Positions 1-13,188 of a DNA stretch of 64,000 nucleotides are shown piece by piece. The stretch's first letter is position 1; every line of letters begins with the position of its first letter. The position numbers were made by a program, and so were the translations under genes. Source of the DNA: Camillea tinctor (Eukaryota; Ascomycota; Sordariomycetes; Xylariales; Xylariaceae); the NCBI GenBank assembly GCA_022578605.1, contig MU394091.1:124001-188000 (forward strand), given 5' to 3'. The notes beneath the pieces are model-generated. The model did not search any database. It was not told where the DNA came from and worked only from the letters and a program-made list of their open reading frames with translations.

Positions 1-615
1 TATACTCACGACTTTATTAAGAATTATGCAGCCTACGCTCTTAGGATCGCTTGTTTACTATTTTAGGAATTAGGTTTTATTTCATTATGTTGTTTTATTC
101 GTGGCCCCATCATTATATGGACAAGGGGGGAAACAAGGAGAGACATACAGTGCTTCTATACAGTATATATAGACTACGATAACGGTATTATATTCCGATA
201 ACAAAGAATCTCAACTGCACTAATAGGCTGAAGGGCGACTTGCCAAGATGGCACTTGCAATAAGTCACGGTCCTCCGTACACATTTCCACACGCGCCAGT
301 TGAAGCCACCACAACAGCCGTATATATGAATACATATATAAGTTATACGGCACCTTCCAGCAGCTCCTTACTGAGTGTCAGAGGGTCAAGGGCTGCAAAG
401 GGGCATTTCTTCTGAAAGGCTAACCATGCCGTGCTCATTCATTGCATTACCTTGCATCAAGCTGCATGGATGAGGTCGGTGTATAACCTGAAAAGACGTG
501 GCAGACAAAATAGAAAAGGAAAAGAAAAAGAGAGGGAAGAGAAAAAGATAACTTATCTTCAAAGTGAGATTTGTTAACTATCCTTATTAAAGGGGGTTAA
601 TTTCTTTCAATCAAA
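1..615. other. upstream region of the PHD-finger gene
   Basis: No gene is visible on either strand. The last 100 bases before the ATG at 616 hold a purine-rich stretch (about 505-550) and then an A/T-rich leader, which fits a fungal promoter and 5' UTR. A distinct TATA box cannot be assigned with confidence. Confidence 0.5.
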
Positions 616-2096
616 ATGTCGGATCAAAACGTAATAGGCAATGGAGTGTTAGAAGACGTTGAAATGGGCGGAACCGAGCAGGGCGCCGTTGGCCATAGCA
701 ACGGCCTCAATGGCCATACTCCCAACGGCCATTCACATGAATCAAATTCTACCACGACAGAGCAACCACATAACAACAACACACACACATCGCTGTCTTT
801 CGGGCTTAAGTCTGATCCTGATGTAAACGACCCATCTTCATCACCTCCCGAAACCACACCAACCAAGATGAAGTCAGCAGCAAAGAAAAAGGGGACTGCT
901 GCCAAAAAGGGCCCCAAGAGAACCAGAGCTCCCAAAATGAAGGGCGGCCTCAAGAGAATAGGTGGTCCTGGAGCGAACGAGGGAAGCTCGGATGATGAAA
1001 CGGATAACGGTCCGTACTGCATCTGCCGAGGTCCAGACGATCACAGATGGATGATCAGCTGCGATGTCTGCGAGGATTGGTTCCATGGAGAGTGTGTTAG
1101 CCTTGAAAAGGAGACCGGCGAAAAGCTAGTTGAGCGCTTTGTCTGCCCCAAATGCACAGATGGCAAACGCCACTACACCAAGTACAAGAAAATGTGCTCT
1201 CTGGTCGGCTGCAAGCTCCCGGCCCGCCTCTATTCCAAAAACGTGGATGACAGGAGCGTTTTCTGTAGCAGCGACCACTGTGACGCCTGGTGGTCTTCTA
1301 TGATTGCCACACTGCCCCAGAAGGCGGCATCTAAGAAAGCCGTTGAGGTGCTTACCCAGGAGGATTTCATGGGTCTATTGGCTGCAACTGCTGAGAAAGG
1401 TGGCTGGCAGCTCGGCGATAAGCCATTTGGTATGGAATGATCATTTATTTCCCCTACTCCCAACCTTTGGGCTTCACTCTCTTATCCAGTAACACTGTTT
1501 TCAGTTCATGTCCTCCATATCTGACATATTCTATTGCAGGGAACATCGAGGGCCTTTGGGCTAATGGCCTACCTACCCGTCCAGGTGTTCTCAACGATGA
1601 AGAGCAAACTTTCTTGCAAACATCAGCCGCTGAGCGCCTCGCACTAGGCAATGAGATCGTTCAGTACAAGAAGATGATGCAGCTCATAGATAGGGCCAAC
1701 CAACGTCGACAGGCGGCCATTGAGGCCGGGAAATTCACCAAGGATAGCTGCGGTTACGACTGGCGCCTCGATACCGTCTCGGTGCGCGCGCAATTCACGG
1801 CGTGGCTCGAAACAGCCGAGGGCCAGGCGACTTTTAAGACCGATAAGCTTGACGCACCACTAGATACCGATGGCGCGACGGGCGAGCCGGCGGTTCGCGG
1901 GATGTGTGATAAGAAACGATGCAAGCCTCATAACGGGTGGTATAAGTTACTCATGAGTGCAGTCCGCGTCCTAATTAAGGAGACAGCAACAGCTGCGGCG
2001 AGCAAGCTTGAGGCCGAGGAGGTTATGCGCCAGGAGGCTGAGGCAAGGTACGAGCGACGTCAGCTCGAGAATAATTATGTCGAGATTCTGGAGTGA
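616..2096 (+). CDS. spp1: PHD-finger protein, COMPASS subunit Spp1-like
   Basis: Likely subunit of the Set1/COMPASS histone H3K4 methyltransferase, acting in the nucleus as the methyl-lysine reader. Two exons, join(616..1429, 1540..2096), give 456 aa; the 110-nt intron starts GTATGG, ends TTGCAG and keeps phase (split Gly codon). Residues 1-130 are low complexity, with an Asn/His/Gly-rich start followed by a Lys/Arg-rich stretch. A C4HC3 PHD finger spans about 134-180 (CIC, CDVC, WFHGEC, CPKC). A second Cys/His-rich segment follows (MCSLVGC, FCSSDHC), as in Spp1 and CXXC1. The C-terminal half is charged and helical and contains a MCDKKRC motif. Seen: PHD plus the second Cys cluster plus the charged tail, which is the Spp1/CXXC1 layout. 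Inferred: COMPASS membership. Another PHD reader is possible but less likely. Confidence 0.8.
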
Positions 2097-4435
2097 AAGG
2101 GGAACGGTTGAAGTAACTAGGTCTGAGATGATCATATCATAAGTATGATAATGATGGATGAAGGCGAAAATAAATTAGCATCGCCGACACCAGAATTGAT
2201 GTCTAATCAGATGAGCATACGCGTACACACGCGTTTATATTAATAGTGAAAAGGAGCGAGAGAGGGAGCGAGAGAGGAGTGGAAAGTGTCCTGTAAATTG
2301 TAGCGTCAAGACATGTTGAATTAATTAATAGACTAAACGAAAGCCAACTTCTATATTTTCTAAGAAGCCAACCGAATTTAACGTCGGAGGTTAAGAACTC
2401 TAAACAATTTGGTTCTCTATATATGCCAGTTAGCTTGTCTAAGATACAATCTAGGTTACCTCCTTAGGGCGTCGGTCATTCGAGTATATATCTATTGATT
2501 TTGACAGTAGCAAAATCATTACTTCATCACATTTAAGTGCCCCCCTCCTTTAATCTACCTTCACGTTGATTTATATGTTTCTAGCTTTAGCCCTAATACC
2601 TTGTATAACTGACGGGCTTTTCTCAAGAAGCACCAAGGCTGTCAGGTCTAGTTAAAGGACCCTCCCCCTTTCCCCCATTCCACAAGTCCGGGACAATCCT
2701 ATCTACAGCAGCTACTCACATATGACCAGATCAACAATGATAGACATGAACTCAAGAAGGGAATAGTGATAATGCATGCCTAAAGTCTTTCGTATGAATC
2801 ACTACCCCTTGCCTGTGAGACCTAGCAACAAATGATACGGGTTCATAGAGTTATGCGCTGTGTCTGGTGTGACCCTCCAAACTAATCGTACTCCTGCTTC
2901 ATTACATAATGATAGAGTGCTGACGCGTGTGCACGATAACCGGAAGCGGGTACATATATGTACCTATGCTCCGGTTCACCGTTGAGGCTCCGAAAAAGAA
3001 AATCGTTGGATACCGAGCCCGAACTCGTACGACGACTAAGTGTCACAAACAACGCCATCTTACAATAAAGATTCGGACGAAGGACACGAAGAATTCTCGT
3101 CATACTGAGTACAATAGGTTCACCCTTCTCCCTAGTTACCATCAGTGAGTCTTGAGCGAATCTTACCCTTCCCGTTGTGGATTTGATATTGCGTTTTATC
3201 TCACTACGTGACGTGAGCAAAAGCTTCTATGTCAGATGGGCTTTACTCCCTGGGGCGGGAACCGGGTATCTTGACTCCTCAGGTTAGATAAACAGGGTCA
3301 GGAATCCCCAGAGCCCGAGCACTCCCGGTCTAGATAAAGTTTCGACTAATGATACTTCATATCTGCGGCAGCTAGGAGCTTGTCGTTCGTGGGGTACGTG
3401 TATCCTAGTAGATAGTCATACATATCCGACCATCCGGCTTAGAATCTTAATACCTCTACTAAGGCATAAGCTACGAGAGCTGGGAGAGAAAGAGAAAGGG
3501 TATGCGCTTCGGAACCGGGAGTAGTACATGCTGCAAGCCCATATATTCATTGATAGCAATAAGGAGCTTGGAAGGGGCATCACAACTGTCTAGAAGAGGT
3601 TTCACCACGCTGAAACGATATAGGGAGACTAAATGTCGAGGTGGTTGGGCATTGTCACCTGATTTTGTTCAATATTGTCTGCGTTCTTTCTGCCTTAGGA
3701 GCCGAAGTGCGCGCTAGTTAGCGGCGACAGAGAATAGACAACATTGTTCTAGATTGGGCGAAATGGAATGCGAAGCTATAGATCAGATGACTTGCTGGTT
3801 GGACTTAGATCAGGCAATAGGGTATTACTGCTTGCATGAACCGTAGAGCTTCAGCGGTAAGCACTAGCTCACTCACCGTAAGTCGTGCCAACCTACCGAC
3901 CTGCTTAGCTGCGTTGTCTGTCTGGACGTCCATTTGCTGATACCAAGTCTGTATATACCTCATGACGCCGAGAGAACGGAGGGCTAGAGCAAGTCGTACG
4001 ACCGGCGATCCTCCTGCTGCTCGAAGAGTCCGATACAAGGCGCTTAGTTGATGCTAAACACACGTGTGCTTCCTTTCCTTTTTATTTTTCCTTTTTTTCT
4101 CGTTCTTTTTTTTTTTCTTCCCACCCGCAAGTCCGCGAGGGGCGTGTTCTCGTACTTGCAGCCTAAAGGGCAAGCGAGCACATGACGAGACATCTGCGAT
4201 TTCGCCATGGCCTGCTTGCCAAGTTCGATGCACTGAGGGTTCCCCAGCTTTGTTTCTGCCCTGCCGGCCTCAAGTGACCGAATACAGTAAGGGCTGTTAC
4301 TGGCCTCTTGGCTCGGGAAGACCAAGAGCCGGTGTGAATGACGAAACGCACATTGCCAGACTTGTCGGGAGCCTGGTGAAAAAGAATAAAATCAAAAACA
4401 AAAAAGAACACTCTCACCTGCTCTGATGTTTCCAT
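2097..4435. other. intergenic, no supportable gene
   Basis: The start should hold the 3' UTR of the PHD gene (an AATAAA-like run near 2167). Beyond that, only short open frames occur, without recognisable domains or splice-consistent extension. Composition is mixed, without long repeats. I see no transposase or reverse-transcriptase motif. Confidence 0.5.
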
Positions 4436-4484
4436 GGGGTTAGGGGTTGGGGGTTGGGGTTAGGTTAAGGGGAGAGGGGTTAGG
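4436..4484 (+). repeat. interstitial telomere-like G-rich patch
   Basis: About 49 bases of degenerate TTAGGG-type units (GGGGTTAGGGGTTGGGGG and variants, ending GGGGTTAGG). The fungal telomere repeat is TTAGGG; here units vary in G number and two lack the A. It could be a relic of telomere addition at a healed break, or simply a G-rich microsatellite. Confidence 0.45.
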
Positions 4485-5327
4485 CTGGATACGAACGACC
4501 GTGCTGAGACTGTCGATTATCATTTCGAAAACATCATGAGCTTGGACGAGTGCGTAACGACAACAAAGGAGCTAGCGAGAAAGAGGGCTAAGTTTAGTTA
4601 GTAAGTACATGACCTACCTAGGTAGATAGGCAATCGAAATGATCTGCCATGTGCGCATGTATCTCGGGTCCTTCCCATCCCTAACTAGGCGAAGGCCCAT
4701 CCCGATGAAGCGCCCACTTGACAGTCTTATGTCATCTTAACGTTCCTTCTATAAGGATGGATGGGCTGTCTCGCATGTGGCATAGGGTGAGTGGTGGTGA
4801 AGATGAGTGTACATAATCTGCGAGCTGTCTTGTGATTAATTGATCGTTAGCGTCGTGAACTGGATGGTGTTAAGAAAGCCGCCGCGGCGAAATGCAGAAC
4901 GACTCTGACTGCAGCAATTTTCGGGATGGGTCTCCCGAAAAGAAGAAAAAAAAAACTCTATAGGGAGAGAGGAATAACAAAATAATAATAATAATAATAC
5001 AAAAACACCACGAGTCGGAGCTGGTGCTGTGGTGGTCAAACCCCCTTGCTCCTGGTGTAGATCAAGCCACATGAGACGGTGAAACAGACTTAACGCAGAT
5101 CGGTGATGCGAGCTAATGTAATGACCACATTTGCCTTAGTTCCTCCCGCGGCAATCTGCATGGTCATTCCCGAACCAGAGCACCGGCAACGACATCAACA
5201 CCACTCATATGTATGTAGCTCCTCCGCGTGAGTCGTCAACCTTCTAAGCGAGCCAAGCCCAGGCGGTAGGGTAGCAACAGCGCCAGTTGGCTACCCTACG
5301 TCTTTTTTTCCTCTTTTTTCTCTCTCT

Positions 5328-5330
<3 letters not shown>

Positions 5331-5373
<43 letters not shown>
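5331..5373 (+). repeat. 43-nt homopolymer T tract
   Basis: An uninterrupted run of 43 T, preceded by a CT dinucleotide stretch. It could be the poly(A) end of an inserted LINE or retro-copy on the minus strand, but no reverse-transcriptase sequence is visible beside it. The length may be unreliable because of sequencing slippage. Confidence 0.8.
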
Positions 5374-5376
<3 letters not shown>

Positions 5377-8084
5377 TCACGGCAACCCCGGGAGTGTTCT
5401 CACCATCTTTTGTCACCGATGGTTTTGAGCATACTTGACTGACATCTTGGTAAGGGCCTTCTCGAAGGAATATCTAGCCTTCTTCGGTACATCTCGCGGG
5501 TTGGGGAGGGTGTATGTGGTTAAGTCCCCTTGACGATCCTCTAGGACTAATATACCTGATCTGGTGTTCCATGATTTCACTAGCAACGATAAGTGCAACT
5601 CGATCAAGCTCAGATGAGATAACCAGCCGTGGCATAATTCAAGTGATTGGCACGCATCATTTCTACAGAACTAGTTAGATACCAACAGGAGTCCACTTAG
5701 CACCACAGCGGTGCCACCGCCGAGAATGGTACAAAATAGATCGAGAAAGGTCAAAAAATAATCCAAGAAACAAATCTCAGAATGGCTGCTTTTCAGTGGT
5801 TCGGTGCGGCATACGACCTTCATGTCGTTACTGGTATGGGTATTGTGTGAATATCATCTCCTTTACCCCCCTTCTTCCTACCTTAACTCCTAATGGTTCG
5901 AAAACGAATATCGAAAAGAGGAGCTAAGGCCACTTAGGGCTCAAAGCGTCAACACTGTAAAACCGGGGGGGGGTAAGGAGATGGAGGGTGGGCGAGAGGG
6001 TGGAGAGGAAGAGGATCTGCGCGCCCGCGTTGGAGGAGGATGCGTTACAGGGATCAAGTTCCCGGGCGCCCACAGCAAATGTATCATCATTAGGCTGGTT
6101 CGGTTGGCGTCTCGGCCCAGCAAGCGCTTGACCATCACCACTACCACCACTACCACCATCATCACCATCACCACCATCTCAACAACGTAGTATATGTAAA
6201 AAGCAGGCAGGCAAAGCAAAACCCCCCCATTTAGCCAACATCAGGAACTCCCATTTAGTGACCGGTCATCTGAGGCTGCAGAGATCGCATACGAATCTGG
6301 ACGTTTGGCGTAACCCCAAAGTACTCAGACCGTCGGCGGATCTCTCGTTGCTTCCAGGGTCGGGTACGACCTTGAAGTTACAGTAACCCATCGACATAGT
6401 AGCAGTCCAGATATCGGGGAGAAAGGGGGAGGGGGGGAGGGGGGGGGTGTACTTCGAAACCAAGGTAGGATGTAGTGATATGTGAGGTGATGAGGCCCGT
6501 GGCTTCTTCCATCTGATTTCGCTTCGCGATTACGTTGGCACTTGATATGTTGTGTGAACTCAGTTGTTTCAAGGATATAAGCCACACTGGTAAGGTGTGA
6601 GTTTGGTATAGTAGCTGCTCGTGCCACAATTATAATGTTCTTCGGCGCTAAAGTGTTCTGTTACTTGTGTATAACATCTTTGTTTTGTATGTTGTCTTTC
6701 TCCCCTTTACGTCGGTGGGGAAAGCATTGCTCCTGGTCGAGCTATAAAGCAGATACCCGCTCTTAGGCTATCCATCACATAACGGATTACTCATATTCAC
6801 GCAAGAGGCAAGTAGGAGGGGGGTATCATCTAATTCCCAGAAATGAAAATAGGCTTGCATTCCTAGTCGAGATGCAGAAAGATAACTGAGAATTAAAATG
6901 CCCTAATATCAACGGGATCGGTAAATGTTAGTTTGTGAAATGTAATAAAACCCCATGATAGGAGCTAAGTATGGATGGATTGAGGTAGAGGGAGGAGAAA
7001 GCCCCTAACGGCTGAGTAGCCGATGAGAGAGAGAGAGAGAGAGAGAAAGGTTCTTATCCTCGCCGCAAGGGATGAATCGAGAGCTTGTGGTCGAAAATGA
7101 TCAACTTGCGCCACTTGTAACCAGGCATATCTAAAGGATACATCTGAATGGGAATCATCCCCGACGCAGGGCGCCGTTAGGATTCGATACGTAATATGCC
7201 AGTAATGTTCACCGCACAACTCCCAGGCATATCAGTATTTCACTCCCTTACAGGAAAGAAAGCAGATTGGGTTGCTGTTGTGGTTCTAAATATACATTAG
7301 CGATTGGAGAGGGACATATATAGGTCCATCCGTAGCAAACTCTAGAACATTTCGTCCAATAGAGCGGATGACAAGAAGATATATCGATCATATATCAAGC
7401 TGCCTTAATATGCAGGGATAGGACGATTAAGAAGAGTGTGAGAGTCCCTAAATGGTATACGTTTCCGTCCGATTAAGTAGCGTATCGTAGTACGAAGGTG
7501 TGTCCATAGGTAGTATTGGCGAGTTGGCCGTCCCCATTCGTTTTTGAGGGATGTGGTTATCAAAAGGGAAAAGGTCAATTAATCAAATGAAAGCAACCTG
7601 ACCTAGCGACGGGTCCCTGAGTGAGGTGGCAGCCGTGTCTGTATGTGATAAGGCGCCGCCCGCCGCCGCCGTAATCCGGAAGAGAATCTAAGAGGAGATA
7701 TGAAGATGCCGATCTCGTAAGTCTAAAAACTAGAAAGGGAATCCGGAACCGTGTCCGCGGAACTTTAGCCGACCCAATCATTCATATTTCCCCCGTGAAG
7801 TCCGCGCAATAAAAGTCAAGTGAATAGTTTAGTTGGGATGACGAAATGCATCGACCCAGAAGGATGGGATGGGTGGATATTTTGATAGGACCCCGGAGAT
7901 CAATCTCGGTTTCTTTCCCTTTATTTTCTTTAATCAAATGTAAAGTGGCGGTAGTTGCCCTGTGTTGCCATGCATATAACAGCGGTCCAGGAAATTGACA
8001 TGTGGTGGAAGATGATAATGCAACCTAGAGAGAGTTCAGGACTGCTGCCACTGCCGGGCTGATGCCTATGTGGCGTCTTGTTTC

Positions 8085-8111
8085 TTTTTTTTTTTTTTTT
8101 TTTTTTTTTTT
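8085..8111 (+). repeat. 27-nt homopolymer T tract
   Basis: An uninterrupted run of 27 T with no coding sequence next to it. It could be a retroposed poly(A) tail read from the other strand, or a slippage-expanded tract. Confidence 0.75.
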
Positions 8112-11079
8112 CCCTTTTCACAGTGAAGAGCAAATGAATGGTTTCTTATTGCTACGAGCCAATATCTAATTTTCATCGGTAGCAGTTGGTTAGAAATCAT
8201 AGCCCCTAAGGGATGATATGAAGTAGGGACATCTAGGATCTACCCCTGTGCCTGGGTCAGTTAATTTTTCTTCTTCTTTTCTTTTCTTTTCTTTCGCGCA
8301 GATGTTGGAAAATTGTCACAATAATAGTTTCCAAGATATTCTGTGGTTGGTTGGAATATCCAGATGATCCGACGTTTGTGCAACAATGCATCCTACATAC
8401 TGTGGTTCGGTTAGAAAAGGAGGTTATATACTAGCTGACTAGGTACATTCTACGGTGGATTCTTAAATATTCTTAGCTAGGACTTGACTGAGAAAAAAAA
8501 ACATGATTTCAATGTTGATGGAAGCTTGGCAGAGATCAGGGATGAAATAACTCATGAGAAAGAAGGACTTAATCTATGCTGGTATGCTTATATAGTAGTT
8601 AAGAGTTAGGTATAGGCATTTAATATACGTATTGTCCTCCGGAGAGCCAACTACTACCAGCTACGAAAATGACAGAATTTTTACCAGAATAGCAACTTTG
8701 ACAAGTCCAGGCTCTATCAATGCAAACAAGGTCTTTTTTGGTAACCCGCTTAGATTATTCTATTGTTTGATATCCAGCCTCATCATTTGTTACTGTGTAT
8801 TAAGAAGAGGAGCGTGTAACATATTGCGCCTGGTTAATCTTAATGACATGAACCGAGTAACAGCAGCAACCCTTCTTAGTACGCAGAAGAAGAAAAGTCT
8901 TAGACAAGAATCCCTTGCCAAACGGCACCCCCACACGGACGGAATTGCCAAGCCCATCTGACCCCATCTACCACGCGAGTTGCCAGGACTTAGCTGCTTA
9001 TTAGGTACTTATTAGCTTGATAACCTGCAGTTTCTGCAACAGCGGTATTCCCTGATGATCGACCACAGCCTAGCTAGGCACGAGAGCTCCACTACATGAT
9101 GGTGACGAATACTGACCAACAGCGAGTGGATAGAAAGTCTCCCGCCTCTGGTGTGCCTTTACGACACCCAAGGCTGACTAAACCGATAGTCTTGAGATAC
9201 TAGGACGTTTTTAACCCAAGAGCCGACCCAAAATGCCGGGATGTTCATTGGGAACTTCCTCTTCCTGGGCTACTTACTACTACTTCTTACGTCGTTCCTG
9301 TCAGGAGAGACGGCGGCTACTAGCACGCCCCCTTACTCGGGATAGTTGCCAAACTCGCAGGGAAAAATAGAAGGTTACCATATTAAGAGACAGTGATAAA
9401 ATATGTGGGTAGATAAATGCCCAATCAGCTAATATGGGGCTTAGGAGTGCTACTATTCAACCGCTACATGGGAATGATGAGCACCGGGACTATAATAGAT
9501 GTCGTGCCACCCCCTATCGGTGGCGCGGATGATGCGGGAAAAAAAACTTCAATACATGCCTACTTCTCTTAGATTACCTCATATACCAAGGCGAATATAG
9601 TATACATTTAGAATATGAACCAGGATGTTAGTCGTTGTAATAGTCGAAAGAAGGTAATGGCTCATCCTCAATGCCTGATAAAACCTATCGTGCTTTGTTT
9701 AGTCATTTCTTGGTACCTACCTTGTAAATCTTGACATGTGGAGAGAAAGATTAAACTATGATATACTAACGTGTTGGTGCCGCGACGGAGAACGAAACTA
9801 CCAGACTACTAAGCGTAGAACAACAATATACATGGGGCTTAGCAAGGTCAGCAAGGCACAACCATTATAAGAAGTTACCCATCAATATCGGGGATACACA
9901 CACGCACGCAAACATACACGCATACACATAGGCACCGGTGTAGGTAGTAGGTAAGTGCATGTGCTACTAAGCGTACCTTGTTTTTCGACGCTATCTTCTC
10001 ACTGCATGGAGATCTTTTGTATTTGTAGATCTTTGCCAAGAGACAACAAACTTGAGCTACGAGGGGGTGGTAGGCGGGAAGATGGCTAGAAGGAGGTCTG
10101 TTTAGTGTTCTCGGACCCCATATTAGAAACAATTTTGCTGACATCCCGTCTAACCCCCTATTATCTTTCTACCCGTCAGCTCTCGAAATGGTACATCTGC
10201 CGAGGCCCCTAACGTCTATCCCCGGAGGATGTTGAGGTGTTAGATCGCGATTGATCTTGGGTCATCGTCATCGATGTCATCCGACAAGTCCAAAGAGAAA
10301 TTCACTCATTAATGCTTGCTGGATAAGGAGTAGCTAGAACAGTTTGTCTTTTTCTTTTTTTTTTCTTTTTTTAGTTTGCCACGCTTGATATTTGTTTCTG
10401 GTCTGTTACAGAGCCATTGCTATCTTCATGTTTTATCTCTCGTACAAACTTCAACTGGTTGCCCTCCTCGCCTTCTCAAACCAGCATCGTCCAGTCCTTG
10501 GACCTGATAGTACACACAGTTGCCTTTGGGAGCCTTTTTGCTCTAACACATTAGAAAAAAAACAAGACCTGATTTCCCCACCTGAGCTGGAAGAATCCTC
10601 CGCGGTAGCCATAAGCAGCCTGTTTTTGATGCAACGCCTATGTAAATGCCAATATCGAAAACCCCTCACACGCCATGCCAGAAGACAGAAGAAAATGAAG
10701 GGGAGCAAAATAAAAATCATATCGTGTAAGTTATGCAACCAAATCTCATCCTGAAAAAACAATCCATCCAAGTTAAACCATCATAGAGGGTGGCGCCCCC
10801 CTTTTTTTGTTTGTCCGGACCATCCCGAACCAGAACGGATGTCGATTCCCGTATTATGATAAATAGCAGATAATAAGAGCGGCCGTAAATATCATATCGT
10901 ACCCCGTATTTGGTATCATTGAACCTTATAAATCTTTCTCCGTTTTTTCTTTCACCTCCCCTCGCATCGCGAGGGTGGGAAATCCGCGCAGGATTAAAAA
11001 AAATAGTCGTATCAGTTGTATATATAAAAAACAACAGTGTCGAAAGTTAATGTTGACCGATCCAATAAATATGTTGCCT

Positions 11080-12075
11080 TTATCGCATGGAAGAGCTACC
11101 GCTGTCGAAATTGTGACATCCACGTTCGTGTCGCTTCATGTTGCTTCGCACACTAAAGGCCTTGCCACAGCCCGCATGTGGGCATTTGAAAGGTTTCTCA
11201 CCCGTGTGAGAGTGACTGTGAATCCGCAGAGAACTCGGCCGCGAGAAAGCCTTGTTGCAGGTCTGGCAGATATAGCGGTCCTGGGACTGAGGGAATGAAG
11301 CCGCTGATGATGGCGAAATGTAGTGATGGTGTTGCCACGGGTTAGCCCCCGAAGAAGGGGCAAGAGAAACTGCCACTGGGAGAGGAGGGAATGCCTAGGC
11401 TGATGGTTAGCCGTGTCCTAGACTCCGAGCTATATAGAGAAACAAACCTGTGGTAGCGGCCTCTGGTAGTAGAGCCCAGATATCTGAGGTTGCGCCGCAG
11501 ATGCTGCCGGTAGTGCGGTGGGGTAGTATGATGGCATCGCTGACTGGCCCATGTACGATGATGCGAACGCTTGCTGAGAGAACGGCTGGGTCTGGATGGT
11601 CACTCGAGCGGGCACAGCGGGCGCAATATGTTGACGGTGCACTTCCTCTACTGGTGGCGTCGTCTCGTAGTAATAGTTCGGCGTCGAAACTAGAGATACA
11701 TGGCTCACTGATTTCGTCGAAGGCGAGTTGTATCCCTCAAAAGAGGCATCCGTGCTCATAGGCGGGGTGGGAGGCAGGGTAGCTCGAGATAAACTGTTGC
11801 TTGCATAGTGAGAGGAGTTAGGCCGGGTATCGGCCTTAGTTGACGAGGCTGTTGAAGGTTTAGTACTATGTTCAGGACACATGCTGGTTGTGAATCATAC
11901 CTTGTTGGGACTGAGGCGACTGCTCTGTCGTAGGTGATCCAGCATCTGCCATGACTAACAAGTTCGAAATCGAGGGAAGAGAGCATTTAGAGGTTTCATC
12001 CATAGGAGGGGATGGAGGAGGTTGAGGGTATCCGTGATGAGCACCAGGCTGATTCATATATATGGCGGTCGCCAT
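11080..12075 (-). CDS. flbC: C2H2 zinc-finger transcription factor, FlbC-like
   Basis: Likely nuclear regulator of asexual development; FlbC of Aspergillus activates conidiation genes. Three exons, complement(join(11080..11394, 11448..11848, 11901..12075)), give 296 aa. The 52- and 53-nt introns carry GTATGA and GTTTGT donors, branch sites CTAAAC and CTAAC about 12 nt from the acceptor, and keep phase. The N-terminus is Pro-rich (PPPSPP near residue 20) with a conserved-looking SISNLLVMADAGSPT block; the middle is Ser/Thr/Pro/Gln/Tyr-rich. Two C2H2 fingers close the protein: C235, C238, H251, H255, then C263, C268, H281, H286, joined by the HTGEKPF linker. The finger pair and its C-terminal position match FlbC from memory; orthology is inferred. 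Start: first ATG of the frame, in good context. Confidence 0.75.
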
Positions 12076-12658
12076 TCTGTATTGTATTATATGGGAATTT
12101 AAGAGTGATTATTGAGTTCGTTGAAATATTAAAAACTAGTTATTGGTAATTGGCGTCTTATTAAGGTGAAGGCGGATGCTTCTTATACGATGTAAATATA
12201 AACTGATGGGGTTCCAATTCTCCGTATCGTCCAATGTTGATTTGAAGTTCGGCAAACTCAATGGGATGGAGGAAGCGTGGATACTTAAATACGGTAGGAC
12301 GGGGTGGTGGGTGAGGTACGAGGGTTGAAGATGTATCTATCAGATCTCCCGGAGGCACAATATGAGGACGATCAAGCGTCAATCCACAGGAGAATCCCTG
12401 GAGAACAACTGTCACAAATTGGCTGTGGGTCACGGCAGACCTGGGATGAAATCAACAGTCGATCGTCGGTATTGAAGGTACCTAATCCTGCAGAAACCAA
12501 CGGTATGTACTTATAGCGCCTCCTTTTAATGGGGAGCTCTGACTCCATGTGCATCGATGGGACTGTTATGGAAATGCTTGTGCTCGCCCGCCTTGATGGT
12601 CCCAGAAGTAGGATCCCAGTGCGGACTATGCATGGGTGTTCTGGTACATACTGGACAT

Positions 12659-12676
12659 ACACACACACACACACAC
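12659..12676 (+). repeat. (AC)9 microsatellite
   Basis: Nine AC units in the upstream region of the FlbC-like gene. No function can be assigned. Confidence 0.85.
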
Positions 12677-13188
12677 TGACTGACATATTACATAGCTAGG
12701 TATGTATGTAGACTGGTAGACCTGGGTGAGATCGAAGGATGGATAGTACAGTATGCGAGAGGCACACTATGCCAGGATTCTCATGGGATCACCCAAGGTC
12801 AAACGGCCACTGGCCATGCACCAACAGGGGAGGGGGGGACATAGACTAGAAAGAATAGCGTCCCTGCGCGTAGGCAAATCCCCGGTGGACCGTTAAGCTC
12901 ATCCCTTCTACTTCGAAGGCTTGGCTAGCTAAGACAAGATGGCTTGAATGCGTGGCATGGCACCCTCGGACCACCATTTCCCTTTTGAGACCGTCCTGCC
13001 GTGCGGATAGTTGGTCTGTGAACCCCCTGGTTTGGAGTGTTTTGGACGAGGGTTCTAGTCTTATTTTTTATGGGGGGTTAGGGGACTTGAGACGAGAGTC
13101 GACTTGAGTTTCTTGCGCTTGAGGACGGGTGAGGTCGCAACAGCTTCATCAATGCGCGCCCTGCCCAGCTTGTGCTGTGACCGGATTG

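Larger units (their letters stand above)
4485..11079. other. gene-poor intergenic region
   Basis: Both strands carry only short, domain-free frames. Visible structure is simple: T and CT tracts, an ACC/ATC-rich stretch at 6127-6180, a GA microsatellite near 7023-7047 and a poly-T run at 8085-8111. The last few hundred bases would include the 3' UTR of the minus-strand gene ending at 11080. One ACCTAGGT palindrome lies just before it, at 4616 (in the preceding stretch's downstream flank). Confidence 0.45.

Noticed and set aside
2882..4426. several 70-120-codon frames that might be transposon relics
   Set aside because: No transposase, integrase or reverse-transcriptase motif, no terminal repeats, and the frames on both strands overlap without preference.
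6127..6180. ACC/ATC-rich stretch encoding Thr or Val runs
   Set aside because: A simple trinucleotide-like repeat; the frames containing it have no other coding signs.
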